NCBI RefSeq assembly: GCF_000182645.1
Contig: NZ_ACQA01000002.1
Span: 1 to 64,000, forward strand
Length of the DNA stretch: 64,000 nucleotides
Direction of reading: 5' to 3'
Source of the DNA: Brucella intermedia LMG 3301
GTDB lineage: Bacteria; Pseudomonadota; Alphaproteobacteria; Rhizobiales; Rhizobiaceae
The notes under the pieces are model-generated. The model saw only the letters and a program-made list of their open reading frames with translations. It was not told the origin of the DNA and did no database searches. Within the stretch, counting starts at the first letter, position 1. Every line of letters starts with the position of its first letter. Below are positions 8,586 through 17,015 of the stretch, in pieces. Position numbers and translations under genes: made by a program.

Positions 8586-11183
8586 ATGCTCGATCCAGAT
8601 ACCAAACGCCGAATTGACACTTGCCGTGACATTCTCGTGGGCAAGGTGCCCGATCCGAAAAGCCAGGTGGAGCAGATCACCATCGCGCTGATCTACAAGT
8701 TCATGGATGACATGGACCTTGAGGCCGAGGAATTGGGCGGAGAGCGGCGGTTCTTCACCAAGGACTACGAGCGGTATCGCTGGGCGAAACTGGTGGCCCC
8801 CGGCGTGTCGGGGCAAGACATGCTCAACACCTATTCCGAAGCGCTGACGAACATGGTGCAAAACGAAGGGCTACCAAAGCTCTTCCGTGACATTTTCCGC
8901 AACGCCTATCTGCCCTATCGCGATCCTGAAACGCTGCGTGCCTTCCTGCGCGAGATCAACAGCTTCACCTACGACCATAGCGAAAAGCTGGGTGATGCCT
9001 TCGAGTACCTGTTGTCCGTTCTGGGCAGCCAGGGGGACGCGGGCCAGTTTCGCACACCCCGCCATATCATTGATTTTATGGTCGAGATTATCAACCCGCA
9101 GAAGAACGAGGTCATCATGGACCCGGCCTGCGGCACGGCGGGTTTTCTGATTTCGGCCTACAAGCATATCCTAAAGCAGAACTCGACCGGCGTGGTGAAT
9201 AGCAATGGCGCCAGCACTGAGGGCGACGCCGCCGAGCAGGCACTGGAGAGCCCGATGCGCTATCCCGGCGACCTGTTGCAACCCGATGACCGCGCCCGCC
9301 TTGCCCGCAACATCCGGGGCTATGACATCTCGCCCGACATGGTGCGCCTGTCGCTTGTGAACCTTTATCTGCACGGGTTTGCTGACCCGAAGGTCGAGGA
9401 ATACGACACGCTTACCAGCGAAGACAAGTGGACAGAGACGGCCGACGTCATTCTCGCTAACCCGCCCTTTATGTCGCCGAAAGGCGGGATTAAGCCGCAC
9501 ACCCGCTTCCAGGTGCAATCCAAGCGCAGCGAAGTATTGTTTGTCGATTATATCGCCGAACACCTGACCCCGAACGGCCGCGCCGCCATCGTCGTGCCCG
9601 AGGGTATCATCTTCCAAAGCCAAAGCGCCTATGTGGCCCTGCGTAAGATGCTGGTCGAGAACCACCTTGCCGCTGTCATTTCGCTGCCCGCAGGCGTATT
9701 CAACCCCTATTCCGGCGTGAAGACCTCGATCCTGATACTTGACCGCGCGGTGGCAAAGGCCAGTCAGCACGTCGCGTTCTTCAAGATCGAAAATGATGGT
9801 TTTGCGCTGGGCGCGCAGCGTAAGGCGGTGAAGGGGTCGCAACTTGCGCAGGTGAAGACCGAGCTTGCGGCTTGGCTGAAGGCTGCGCGAGCAGGTGGTG
9901 GTAAGGAGCTAGAAAGCAACGTTGGCTTTGCGGTGGAGCGCAAAGAGTTGCTGGCCGAAGGATCAATCACATTAAGCGCCGAGCGGTATTTGACACGAGA
10001 AATCGGAAAATCCGGTTTTCCGATGGTTTCGCTTGGCGATGAAGCCCTATTCAAGGTCGAAAGCGGAGGCACACCTAAATCCGACGTTCCGGAGTATTGG
10101 GACGGGGGCATTCCATGGGCGACGCTGGTCGACCTACCCGCCTCAAATTTCATTACTGAAATTACGGGGACCGTCCGAACCATTAGTGAGGCAGGCCTGA
10201 AAGGCTCATCGGCCAAGATCCTACCAGCAAATTCTGTGCTGGTCTCGTCTCGCGCGACCATCGGACGAATTGCAATTAACCGCGTTCCGCTGGCTACAAA
10301 TCAAGGCTTCAAAAACATCGTCATTGCAGACGAAGCACGGGTACTGCCGGAGTATCTCGCTTTTGCCGTCACGAAGCTTGTGCCGACGATGCAAAGTTGG
10401 GCAACGGGTGGTACATTTGCGGAAATCTCGAAAAGCAAGTTTTGCGAATTGGAAATTCCTCTCCCGCCACTTGAGATGCAGCGCGAGATTGTGGCCGAGG
10501 TGGAAGGCTATCAGCGCGTCATCGACGGTGCGCGCGCTGTCCTTGACAACTATCGTTCCTATATACCTGTTGATCCTGAGTGGCCAATGCGCCCGCTATC
10601 AGAGGTAGCGCAGGTGAATCCGAAGAAAAGCGAACTCAAGGATACTGATCCTTCGACGCCCGTCTCATTCGTCCCTATGGCAGTCTTGAATGAAAACAAC
10701 GTCCGCTTCGATCCGGTCGAGGTAAAGACGATCAGCGAAGTCGTAGGCAGCTACACCTACTTTCGTGAGAGTGATGTGCTGGTAGCCAAGGTTACGCCAT
10801 GCTTCGAGAATGGCAAAGCAGGCATCGCGCGAGGGCTTAAGAACGGCATCGGCTTTGGATCGAGCGAGTTCTATGTTGTCCGAGCAAATGAAGAAACCCT
10901 GCCTGGATGGCTATTTCATTGGCTCACCACCCCCGACTTCCGCGCGAGAGCGACAGCTAAGATGACCGGAACTGGCGGCCTCCAGCGTGTCCCGCGCGCC
11001 GTGGTGGAAGAGGAATTGATACCTCTGCCCGAATTGGTCGTTCAAAAATCCATCGTTGCCGAAATCGAAGCCGAGCGAGCCCTTATCGAAGGCAACCGCG
11101 ACCTGATCACCCGCTTTGAGAAAAAGATCGAGGCCGCCATTGCCCGCGTCTGGGGTGAGGCCAAGACGGAGGAGCTTGTCTGA
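8586..11183 (+). CDS. hsdM-hsdS: Fused type I modification and specificity protein (HsdM-HsdS)
   Basis: An 865-residue fusion. Residues ~1-470 are an N6-adenine methyltransferase: HsdM N-terminal helical domain, motif I DPACGTAGF (179-187) and the catalytic NPPF (292-295). Residues ~474-650 and ~660-865 are two HsdS target-recognition domains, each starting with a typical block (FPMVSLGDEALFKVESGG; WPMRPLSEVAQVNPKKS). Coiled segments near PLEMQREIVAEVE and QKSIVAEIEAE space them. Usual systems encode HsdM and HsdS apart; here one chain should bind the two half-sites and methylate. Base usage appears to shift at ~10000, where recognition-domain coding starts, consistent with domain swapping. 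Its stop overlaps the next ATG by one base. Confidence 0.93.
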   Translation: MLDPDTKRRIDTCRDILVGKVPDPKSQVEQITIALIYKFMDDMDLEAEELGGERRFFTKDYERYRWAKLVAPGVSGQDMLNTYSEALTNMVQNEGLPKLFRDIFRNAYLPYRDPETLRAFLREINSFTYDHSEKLGDAFEYLLSVLGSQGDAGQFRTPRHIIDFMVEIINPQKNEVIMDPACGTAGFLISAYKHILKQNSTGVVNSNGASTEGDAAEQALESPMRYPGDLLQPDDRARLARNIRGYDISPDMVRLSLVNLYLHGFADPKVEEYDTLTSEDKWTETADVILANPPFMSPKGGIKPHTRFQVQSKRSEVLFVDYIAEHLTPNGRAAIVVPEGIIFQSQSAYVALRKMLVENHLAAVISLPAGVFNPYSGVKTSILILDRAVAKASQHVAFFKIENDGFALGAQRKAVKGSQLAQVKTELAAWLKAARAGGGKELESNVGFAVERKELLAEGSITLSAERYLTREIGKSGFPMVSLGDEALFKVESGGTPKSDVPEYWDGGIPWATLVDLPASNFITEITGTVRTISEAGLKGSSAKILPANSVLVSSRATIGRIAINRVPLATNQGFKNIVIADEARVLPEYLAFAVTKLVPTMQSWATGGTFAEISKSKFCELEIPLPPLEMQREIVAEVEGYQRVIDGARAVLDNYRSYIPVDPEWPMRPLSEVAQVNPKKSELKDTDPSTPVSFVPMAVLNENNVRFDPVEVKTISEVVGSYTYFRESDVLVAKVTPCFENGKAGIARGLKNGIGFGSSEFYVVRANEETLPGWLFHWLTTPDFRARATAKMTGTGGLQRVPRAVVEEELIPLPELVVQKSIVAEIEAERALIEGNRDLITRFEKKIEAAIARVWGEAKTEELV

Positions 11184-11929
11184 TGGATGAAGCGCTCGAC
11201 CTGGGTAGCTATTTGCCCCGTTCATTCTCCAACGCCAGCGAACAGGCCTATCTCGACTTTCTTTGGTCCGCCTTCCAGACGAACTACGAGGCTGAACGTT
11301 TCGAATTTGCCAGTCTCGCCTTTCACTTGCTCTATATGAGCTTTGTGAGCTTCTCCATCTGGCAGATCAGGCTGGCCCGGCCCGAGCAGTTCGCAATGGC
11401 TATGGTTGGTTTTCGTTCGGACGAAGAGGGCAGTCTGATGGATTGTGAAAGCCCGTTTAAGTTCTACGACCGTCTGAAGGAAAGCCAGATTTTCCGGTTT
11501 CTCAAGCTGATTGGTTGCTCCAATCAGCAGGTTGGAGAATTCGCCAAGTTTGTAAAGCGGCGCAACAAGATCGCGCATCCGACAGGAACAGTGTTCTTTA
11601 ACGATCGTGCGGCGATTGACGCTGAAATCGCTGACATGATGAGGGAAGTCCGCAATATTGAGATGCATATGGAGCCGGTTATCCTTGAGCTCTATCGGCG
11701 ATTTTTGATATCAAGCTCGGACGTAGAAGAGCGCCAGTATACCGATCCAGCAGACGAGATTGCTGCAAACCTGGTTCATGCGAATTATATGTCATCCGCC
11801 GATATCGGCATCTGCTCCGACTTTGACGTCTCCGCGTTGGCCGGAGAGGCGCACTACGACGAGATTCAGGCTTTGCACGCCAAATTGCTAGAACTCTACC
11901 CACCTGAAGACATGGAGGACGCGGCATGA
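11183..11929 (+). CDS. Unknown protein with HEPN-type RNase motif, in the restriction operon
   Basis: A 248-residue, mostly helical protein that I cannot assign to a named family. It carries RNKIAH at 127-132, fitting the R-x4-6-H signature of HEPN ribonucleases, within KRRNKIAHPTG, a context typical of HEPN helices. The ATG overlaps the hsdMS stop (TGATG) and its own stop overlaps the next gene (ATGA), so translation is coupled to both. Known precedent: PrrC, a HEPN anticodon nuclease, is encoded inside a type I restriction locus and acts when that enzyme is inhibited. This protein has no visible ATPase domain, so it is not PrrC itself. A back-up toxin role is inference. Confidence 0.72.
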   Translation: MDEALDLGSYLPRSFSNASEQAYLDFLWSAFQTNYEAERFEFASLAFHLLYMSFVSFSIWQIRLARPEQFAMAMVGFRSDEEGSLMDCESPFKFYDRLKESQIFRFLKLIGCSNQQVGEFAKFVKRRNKIAHPTGTVFFNDRAAIDAEIADMMREVRNIEMHMEPVILELYRRFLISSSDVEERQYTDPADEIAANLVHANYMSSADIGICSDFDVSALAGEAHYDEIQALHAKLLELYPPEDMEDAA

Positions 11930-12981
11930 GCTCGCTCTACTCCATTGTTGACGGAAAATTGAAACCTGCCACGCGCCGTGCCTTGATGAAGGAAAGCCTG
12001 ATCGAGGATTGGGTTGCGGCCGATCCGTCCCTGCTCGGCCTCGACGCCATGGTGATCGGCCGGCAGGTGCCGACGGACCACGGCAAATTCAATGACCTGC
12101 TGGCGCTGGATGCCTCAGGTGCTATCATTATCATCGAACTGAAGAAGGACCGCACCCCGCGCGAAATTGTGGCGCAGGTGCTTGATTACGCCTCCTGGGT
12201 TCGAACGCTGACGACACCCCAGATTTACGAGCGGGCTGAACGGTATCTTCAGACGCGCCTGGTGACCGCCTTCCGGGAGAAGTTCGGAGAAGCCATTCCG
12301 GAACAGCTCAACGGCAGCCACTCCATGCTGATCGTGGCTAGCGAACTCGACCCGGCGTCCCGGCGGATCGTCGAATACTTGTCTGAAGAGCATGGCGTTG
12401 CTATCAACACCGTCTTTTTCAACGTCTTCGAGGCCAACGGCCAAGAATGGCTGACGACGGATTTTCTGCTCGATCAGGAAGAAGTGGAGGAGCGCTCCGA
12501 ACGCAAGGTCCGCTCGCCGTGGTCCGGCTATTACTTTGTCAATGCCGGCCTCGGCGAACACCGCTCCTGGACCGACATGAAGCGCTACGGCTTCGTGAGC
12601 GCCGGCGGCGGCGAGTTCTACACCAAGCGCCTGGAGCAGCTTGCCGTTGGCGACGAGATATTCGTGTACGACAAGGGCAAGGGCTATATCGGCTATGGGA
12701 CGGTTACCAGCAAAGCCCAGCTTGCCTCTGACTTTATGACTCCAGACGGGCTACTCTTCGAGCAACCGCTTGCCGAAGCCCGAATGAAGCGTCTTGGCGA
12801 ACCGCCTGACCGAGCGGAATATGTCGTCGGCGTTGAATGGATCAAGACTGTGGAGCCGTCACAAGCCAAGTGGTTCAAAGGCGCTTTTGCCAATCAGAAC
12901 ATCGTATGCAAACTTCGTGACCAAGCTACCGTGGATTTTCTGATCGCAGAATTCAAAGACGCAGTAGATGGTCAACTATAG
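11926..12981 (+). CDS. NucS/DUF91-like nuclease with C-terminal PUA/EVE-like domain
   Basis: A 351-residue protein. The N-terminal ~100 residues look like the NucS/DUF91 endonuclease fold, with a PD-(D/E)XK pattern: Asp57 in FNDLLALD, a hydrophobic strand, then Glu71-x-Lys73 in IELKK, followed by a Gln-Val-x-x-Tyr helix (AQVLDYASW). The C-terminal third has VGDEIFVYDKGKGYIGYGTV, the core pattern of PUA/EVE/YTH-like domains; some members of that superfamily bind modified bases. It overlaps the preceding gene by 4 bases. Likely a DNA nuclease that may sense a base modification; the substrate is not known. It is the last tightly coupled gene of the operon. Confidence 0.75.
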   Translation: MSSLYSIVDGKLKPATRRALMKESLIEDWVAADPSLLGLDAMVIGRQVPTDHGKFNDLLALDASGAIIIIELKKDRTPREIVAQVLDYASWVRTLTTPQIYERAERYLQTRLVTAFREKFGEAIPEQLNGSHSMLIVASELDPASRRIVEYLSEEHGVAINTVFFNVFEANGQEWLTTDFLLDQEEVEERSERKVRSPWSGYYFVNAGLGEHRSWTDMKRYGFVSAGGGEFYTKRLEQLAVGDEIFVYDKGKGYIGYGTVTSKAQLASDFMTPDGLLFEQPLAEARMKRLGEPPDRAEYVVGVEWIKTVEPSQAKWFKGAFANQNIVCKLRDQATVDFLIAEFKDAVDGQL

Positions 12982-12989
12982 GAATTGAC

Positions 12990-13574
12990 ATGGATATTCT
13001 TGAGAAAGCCGAATCTGTCGAGCTAATCAATAACAACGATGAGCATTCAGCCTTCGGCGATTGGCTTCGCAGAGAGATGGCAAAGCAAGGATTAACTATC
13101 GCTTCTTTGGTAGAAAGGACAGGTATAACATATACTGGCATTTGGAACATCATTAAAGGCAATACAGCTTCGCCGCGTAAAGAAACACGAGAGAAACTGG
13201 CATCCGCCTTAAATGAAATCATTCCACCTGCGATTGAAGCAGAAATCGTCAGTCAGTCAGCGTTGTTACCAGGTCTCGAATGGGTAGATTTCACACCCAC
13301 TGATCTGGAGACAGTACCGCAGGCCAGTGGAGTTTACGTATTCTATGATATTACTGACCGTCCTGTATATGTGGGGAAATCCAGTAAAAATGTCCGAAAC
13401 AGAGTGAAAGATCATCAGACACGGTTTTGGTTCAAGTCACCATTGGTCGTGCGTGGCTCATTTTTATCTATCTCTGACCCCGAGCTATGCCTAAGTATTG
13501 AAACAATTTTGATAAAATTTCTTGGAAAGCATGCATTGTTGAACTCAAAAGGAGTTGTTCGAGATTTAGATTGA
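12990..13574 (+). CDS. HTH (XRE-like) and GIY-YIG nuclease fusion protein
   Basis: A 194-residue two-domain protein. Residues ~22-77 form a Cro/CI-type helix-turn-helix (FGDWLRREMAKQGLTIASL, then TGITYTGIWNIIKG). Residues ~110-190 form a compact GIY-YIG nuclease: GVY at 114-116, YVG at 127-129, Arg136/Arg138 in NVRNRVKDH, a candidate metal-binding Glu171 in SIETILIKFL and Asn185. All key positions look intact. It starts 8 bases after the NucS-like gene and is more AT-rich than its neighbours, suggesting separate acquisition. The HTH may target the nuclease to its site or make it a self-regulating control protein. The combination is unusual for a stand-alone gene. Confidence 0.78.
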   Translation: MDILEKAESVELINNNDEHSAFGDWLRREMAKQGLTIASLVERTGITYTGIWNIIKGNTASPRKETREKLASALNEIIPPAIEAEIVSQSALLPGLEWVDFTPTDLETVPQASGVYVFYDITDRPVYVGKSSKNVRNRVKDHQTRFWFKSPLVVRGSFLSISDPELCLSIETILIKFLGKHALLNSKGVVRDLD

Positions 13575-13589
13575 AACTAATAATATTAA

Positions 13590-15063
13590 TTAAGAATTAT
13601 TATTACGGCGTATTTCTGTCGACTCGGCTATCTGAATCCCATCTGCAGCCTCGTCAGCAGTGACCGGAACATCCGGGAATCTTACAATGCCTGACATTTC
13701 GATCATGGCCAAACGGCAGCGACGAGCAAATTCGTCGTCTGAAGTGCCGGAAAGATACTGTGCGGCGGCGTACAGTCGGTCGGTCGACACTAATCCGTAT
13801 GACATTGATGTGGCCGAGGTGATGCACTTATCGGTGAACTGATCCGCGCGCTCACCCGGATTCGTCAGGCGATAGCCGTTTCCGAATAGAATGCCTTTGG
13901 CCGGTCGACTAACTTCCTCGCGCTGCAGGTCTTCGTGCAGGTTGGTTGACAGCTGACGCAGCTTCTCGATGTTTACTGCCTTGTTGTCCTTGCCTTCAGC
14001 TTCACCGAGAAGGCGGCCTTCCGCGCTCTCGAAGACTGCATCGAATTCCGATTTCCCGTCCTCATATCGTTCTGCTTTAAAGCCGAGCACCGTCAACGCG
14101 ATGATGACCGCCGCCTCCAGCGGCTTGCCCTTCTCGAATAGCAGCGCGCGCAGCTGTCCTGCGTCCTCCATCTGGTTGGATAGATCGTCCTTCACGCGCT
14201 GGGCTTTCTCCAGTTCTGTCTCTGCCTGGAGCAATTGCTGGCGAAGCTCGACCTCCGGGGCGAGTGCGAATTCGTCAGCCGACGCCCATTCGGGTTGCGG
14301 CGTTTTCTCACCGTCGCTGGCAATTGCCTTCGATAGAGCGACAATCTCCCCAATAAGTGAAGCGCTGAATTGTTGGCCTGCTTGAGACCAGACCCAATCG
14401 CCATCTTTATTTTCTTCGCTAAACTCGTCCCGGTCGAAATCCATGTCGGGGAGGAGTAGAAGCGCACCGGTGGAGACCTTGCTTCTCAGAAATAGCCCCA
14501 CGGGGATGTGCCCGGTCTGTGTTTGAACACACACACCTTTGCTGGTTACTGGCCAGACGACATTATAACGTGAGTCTTTTCCAAACTTTTGCCAGTACGC
14601 CGCGAACAGTTCTTGCGTGCCTTGGCTGAGCGCCATTGAAGATCCCTGCGTCGCAGTCCATTTGGACGCAACCGGAAGGGCATTGTAGCTTGTGCATAAT
14701 TCGACGTGTCGCGTCACCTTTTGATTGCGACCAGTCCCAGAAGTGGATTTCGACCCGGTCGCGACATACACCTCGGCTGGCGGGGAAAGAAAGGCAACAA
14801 CTAGTTTGCCCGCGTCTACAGCCCTGCGTGATTTCCCTCCGCCAGTGCGCGCACGCTTCCCGGAGCGCAAATGATTTACTGTCATTCAAGCAGAGTTTGC
14901 CGAGATACTCGTCATTGCCATATGCGTAGGTAGTGATCTGGGAAATATTAGGTCTGAAGAGGACGATGTCCCAGTCGAGGAGCGAGTTTTTATCACTGAA
15001 AGTTGCGCTCTCGATGTTGTCCCCTACCAAGTCGAAGCCGACGGTCAAAATTTTCTTAGGCAT
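13590..15063 (-). pseudogene. Frameshifted gene for a PD-(D/E)XK-like protein of unknown function
   Basis: Two frames appear to be one gene. The 5' part starts at the ATG at 15063 (MPKKILTVGF) and reads well to WRREI near 14835. Coding character then continues in the next frame (AVDAGKLVVAFLSPPAEVYV) to the stop at 13590. One extra base around 14825-14850, for instance in the GGGAAA run, would explain it; programmed shift or sequencing error are alternatives. The 3' part has a coiled-coil-like helix (ELRQQLLQAETELEKAQ) and then a nuclease-like pattern: EFDAVFES followed by EAEGK. The 431-residue frame beginning at 14885 has no ribosome site. It converges with the HTH/GIY-YIG gene and is probably part of the defence island. 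No named family recognised. Confidence 0.6.
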
Positions 15064-15699
15064 GCAACCCCGCCGTCCCGTTGATTTCTCCGAATGTACT
15101 GTCGGCGAAACACCCATTCAATATTGGCGGTTGCGTTCATCCCCAAAAATGTGACCTTTGAGGGTAAAACTTGCTACAGCTGTGTGGTGGTCAGTGTGTT
15201 GACCTGAAAAGAAATCTCACCCTGACCGTGTTCAGCCCAGTCATGCCTAAAAAGTCGCGAGTTGATCACATGTTAAACTGCCCAGACATCGTTCCGCGCC
15301 GAAAAGGGGAAGCAAAATTCAACTTTTAATCACGTCCCGCTTCTGGCCCGGGAATGCACCCTAGCACACGTGACTACGACGAATGTCTGCTTACTTACGT
15401 CCGCCGCCAAGGAGCCGCCATTCCGCTACCGGCCCCAATCCGGTCATTCAAAAATAAGCGCGGATTGAATGCACGTCCGGCGATGTTTCGGCAGTGTCGT
15501 CGGAACACGAGATTCAGGCGTATAGCTTACGACGGCAAAATCCTGTTCGGCAACTATACGCGCCGGATACCGGTAAGCAGTAGCTCCGAAGTCTAGGTTA
15601 AGTGTAGTCCACGCTCTTTTAGCTGACTCCGGATGGCTTGGCGGCGTCAACAAAACGATATCTGGAACAGTGGGTTAGCAGAAATTCGATCCAAGCTGC
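15064..15699. other. No gene seen
   Basis: These ~635 bases mark the border between the defence island and the GntR operon. They hold only short shadow frames without ribosome sites. The promoter of the GntR gene starts at 15700. Confidence 0.4.
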
Positions 15700-15740
15700 T
15701 TGACAGTATGTTCGACGTGGATAGATTAGTGGTAATACCA
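15700..15740 (+). promoter_or_regulatory. Promoter with GntR/FadR-type operator
   Basis: TTGACA at 15700-15705 and TAGATT at 15722-15727 (16-base spacer) form a good sigma-70-type promoter. The perfect palindrome TGGTAATACCA at 15730-15740 overlaps the expected transcription start. TGG-N5-CCA-like sites are typical for FadR-subfamily GntR proteins, so self-repression by the next gene is likely. Confidence 0.6.
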
Positions 15741-15755
15741 CGGTTTGGACACGGG

Positions 15756-16511
15756 ATGACAGAAAAAAAATCAATCCGACGCGAAACGCAGGAAGCTGGT
15801 GCACATAACCGTGTCACTGCGTTCCTTCGCGACCAGTTGCTGTCTGGGGAATTGAAGGCTGGCGATTGCCTTTTGCCAGAGCGAGAACTCGCAGCCATGC
15901 TTAATGTCAGCCGGCCTGTCCTCAGGGAAGCCCTTCGCGCGCTTTCCATGATCGGCGCCGTTGAGATCAGGCATGGCGTCGGCACGATTGTTAAAAGGCC
16001 GGACGCATCGGCACTGGGCGATGTATTCAGCTTCATGCTCGCACATGGCTCGGATATCACGAGTGACATCATGGAGGCCAGAAAGGCCATCGAGCACCAC
16101 GCCATTCGTCTGGCGTGTCAGCGAGCGACAGAACAGGATTTTGCGAATATTGCAATTGCGTTGCGGCACATCATCGAGACGATAGAAAATCCGGATGCGG
16201 GCGGCACTGCAGACTTCAAATTCCACGAGGCAATCGTCACTGCGTCACACTCGCCGACGCTGGTCACGATCTATGCCTCGATATCGCAGCTCATGATGCG
16301 CTCGCACCTGGAACGCCGCGAGAAGATAATTCGAGTCGAAGGAATCGAGGAGTTCCTGATCGATCATCATCGATTGATCCTCGAAGCCCTTGCCGCCCGC
16401 GATCGCGTTCGGGCCGATGATCTGCTGCATCAGCACTTCGAAATCGGAGCCGATTTTCGGCGCCGGGCGAGTCTGCACGAACTGGCAAAGGGAACCAGTG
16501 TTTCAGACTAG
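15756..16511 (+). CDS. GntR family (FadR subfamily) transcriptional regulator
   Basis: A 251-residue regulator. The N-terminal winged helix shows LLSGELKAGDCLLPERELA and NVSRPVLREALRAL, the standard GntR recognition region. The C-terminal helical FCD ligand domain has metal-ligand-like residues (MEARKAIEHHA, DFKFHEAIV, DHHRLILEAL). An upstream in-frame ATG at 15633 would add 41 unrelated residues and include the promoter; the ATG at 15756, after the promoter and operator, is preferred. It heads an operon with rpiB, a dehydrogenase and a PAAT importer and probably responds to their substrate. Confidence 0.9.
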   Translation: MTEKKSIRRETQEAGAHNRVTAFLRDQLLSGELKAGDCLLPERELAAMLNVSRPVLREALRALSMIGAVEIRHGVGTIVKRPDASALGDVFSFMLAHGSDITSDIMEARKAIEHHAIRLACQRATEQDFANIAIALRHIIETIENPDAGGTADFKFHEAIVTASHSPTLVTIYASISQLMMRSHLERREKIIRVEGIEEFLIDHHRLILEALAARDRVRADDLLHQHFEIGADFRRRASLHELAKGTSVSD

Positions 16512-16538
16512 TTCACTCATTCATCAGGGAGGATATTC

Positions 16539-16994
16539 ATGAATATTGTCGTTGGAAGCGACCATGCGGGCTTTCCGTTGAAAGCTGACGTGATCGAGGT
16601 CCTCAAAGAGCTCGGTCATCAGGTGGAAGACATTGGTAGCTTCACGCCGGATCCTGTCGATTTCCCTGACATAGCAGGCCTGCTCTGCAAGAAGGTGCGG
16701 GATGGTTCAGCCGAACGTGGCATTCTTGTTTGCGGGACTGGCGTTGGCGCCGCCATCGCAGCAAACAAGATCAACGGCATCCGCGCAGCCGTCTGCCACG
16801 ACGTCCATTCGGCGCACCAGAGTGTGGAGCATGACGACGTGAATGTCATGTGCATCGGCGCAAAAATCGTCGGGTCATGGCTCGCTCGCGACTTGGTCTT
16901 GTCCTATCTGAACGCTCGGTTTGACCGCAACGAAGATTTCGTCCGCCGTGTCGAAAAACTTTCCGCATTGGAAAATGCGCAGTCAGTCGCGTGA
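16539..16994 (+). CDS. rpiB: RpiB/LacA/LacB family sugar-phosphate isomerase
   Basis: A 151-residue isomerase. It starts with IVVGSDHAGFPLK, the N-terminal signature of RpiB, and has the catalytic-Cys loop CGTGVGAAIAANK, then CHDVHSAHQS and HDDVNVMCIGAKIVG. Known members interconvert aldose and ketose phosphates (ribose-5-P/ribulose-5-P or relatives such as allose, galactose or erythrulose phosphates). In a catabolic operon the substrate may well not be ribose phosphate. A GGGAGG ribosome site lies 9 bases before the ATG, and the gene follows GntR by 27 bases. Confidence 0.9.
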   Translation: MNIVVGSDHAGFPLKADVIEVLKELGHQVEDIGSFTPDPVDFPDIAGLLCKKVRDGSAERGILVCGTGVGAAIAANKINGIRAAVCHDVHSAHQSVEHDDVNVMCIGAKIVGSWLARDLVLSYLNARFDRNEDFVRRVEKLSALENAQSVA

Positions 16995-17015
16995 CCGAAA
17001 GACTGGAGAGCAGAC

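Noticed and set aside
15354..15596. 80-codon plus-strand frame in the gap before the GntR gene
   Set aside because: No ribosome site; composition and content look non-coding.
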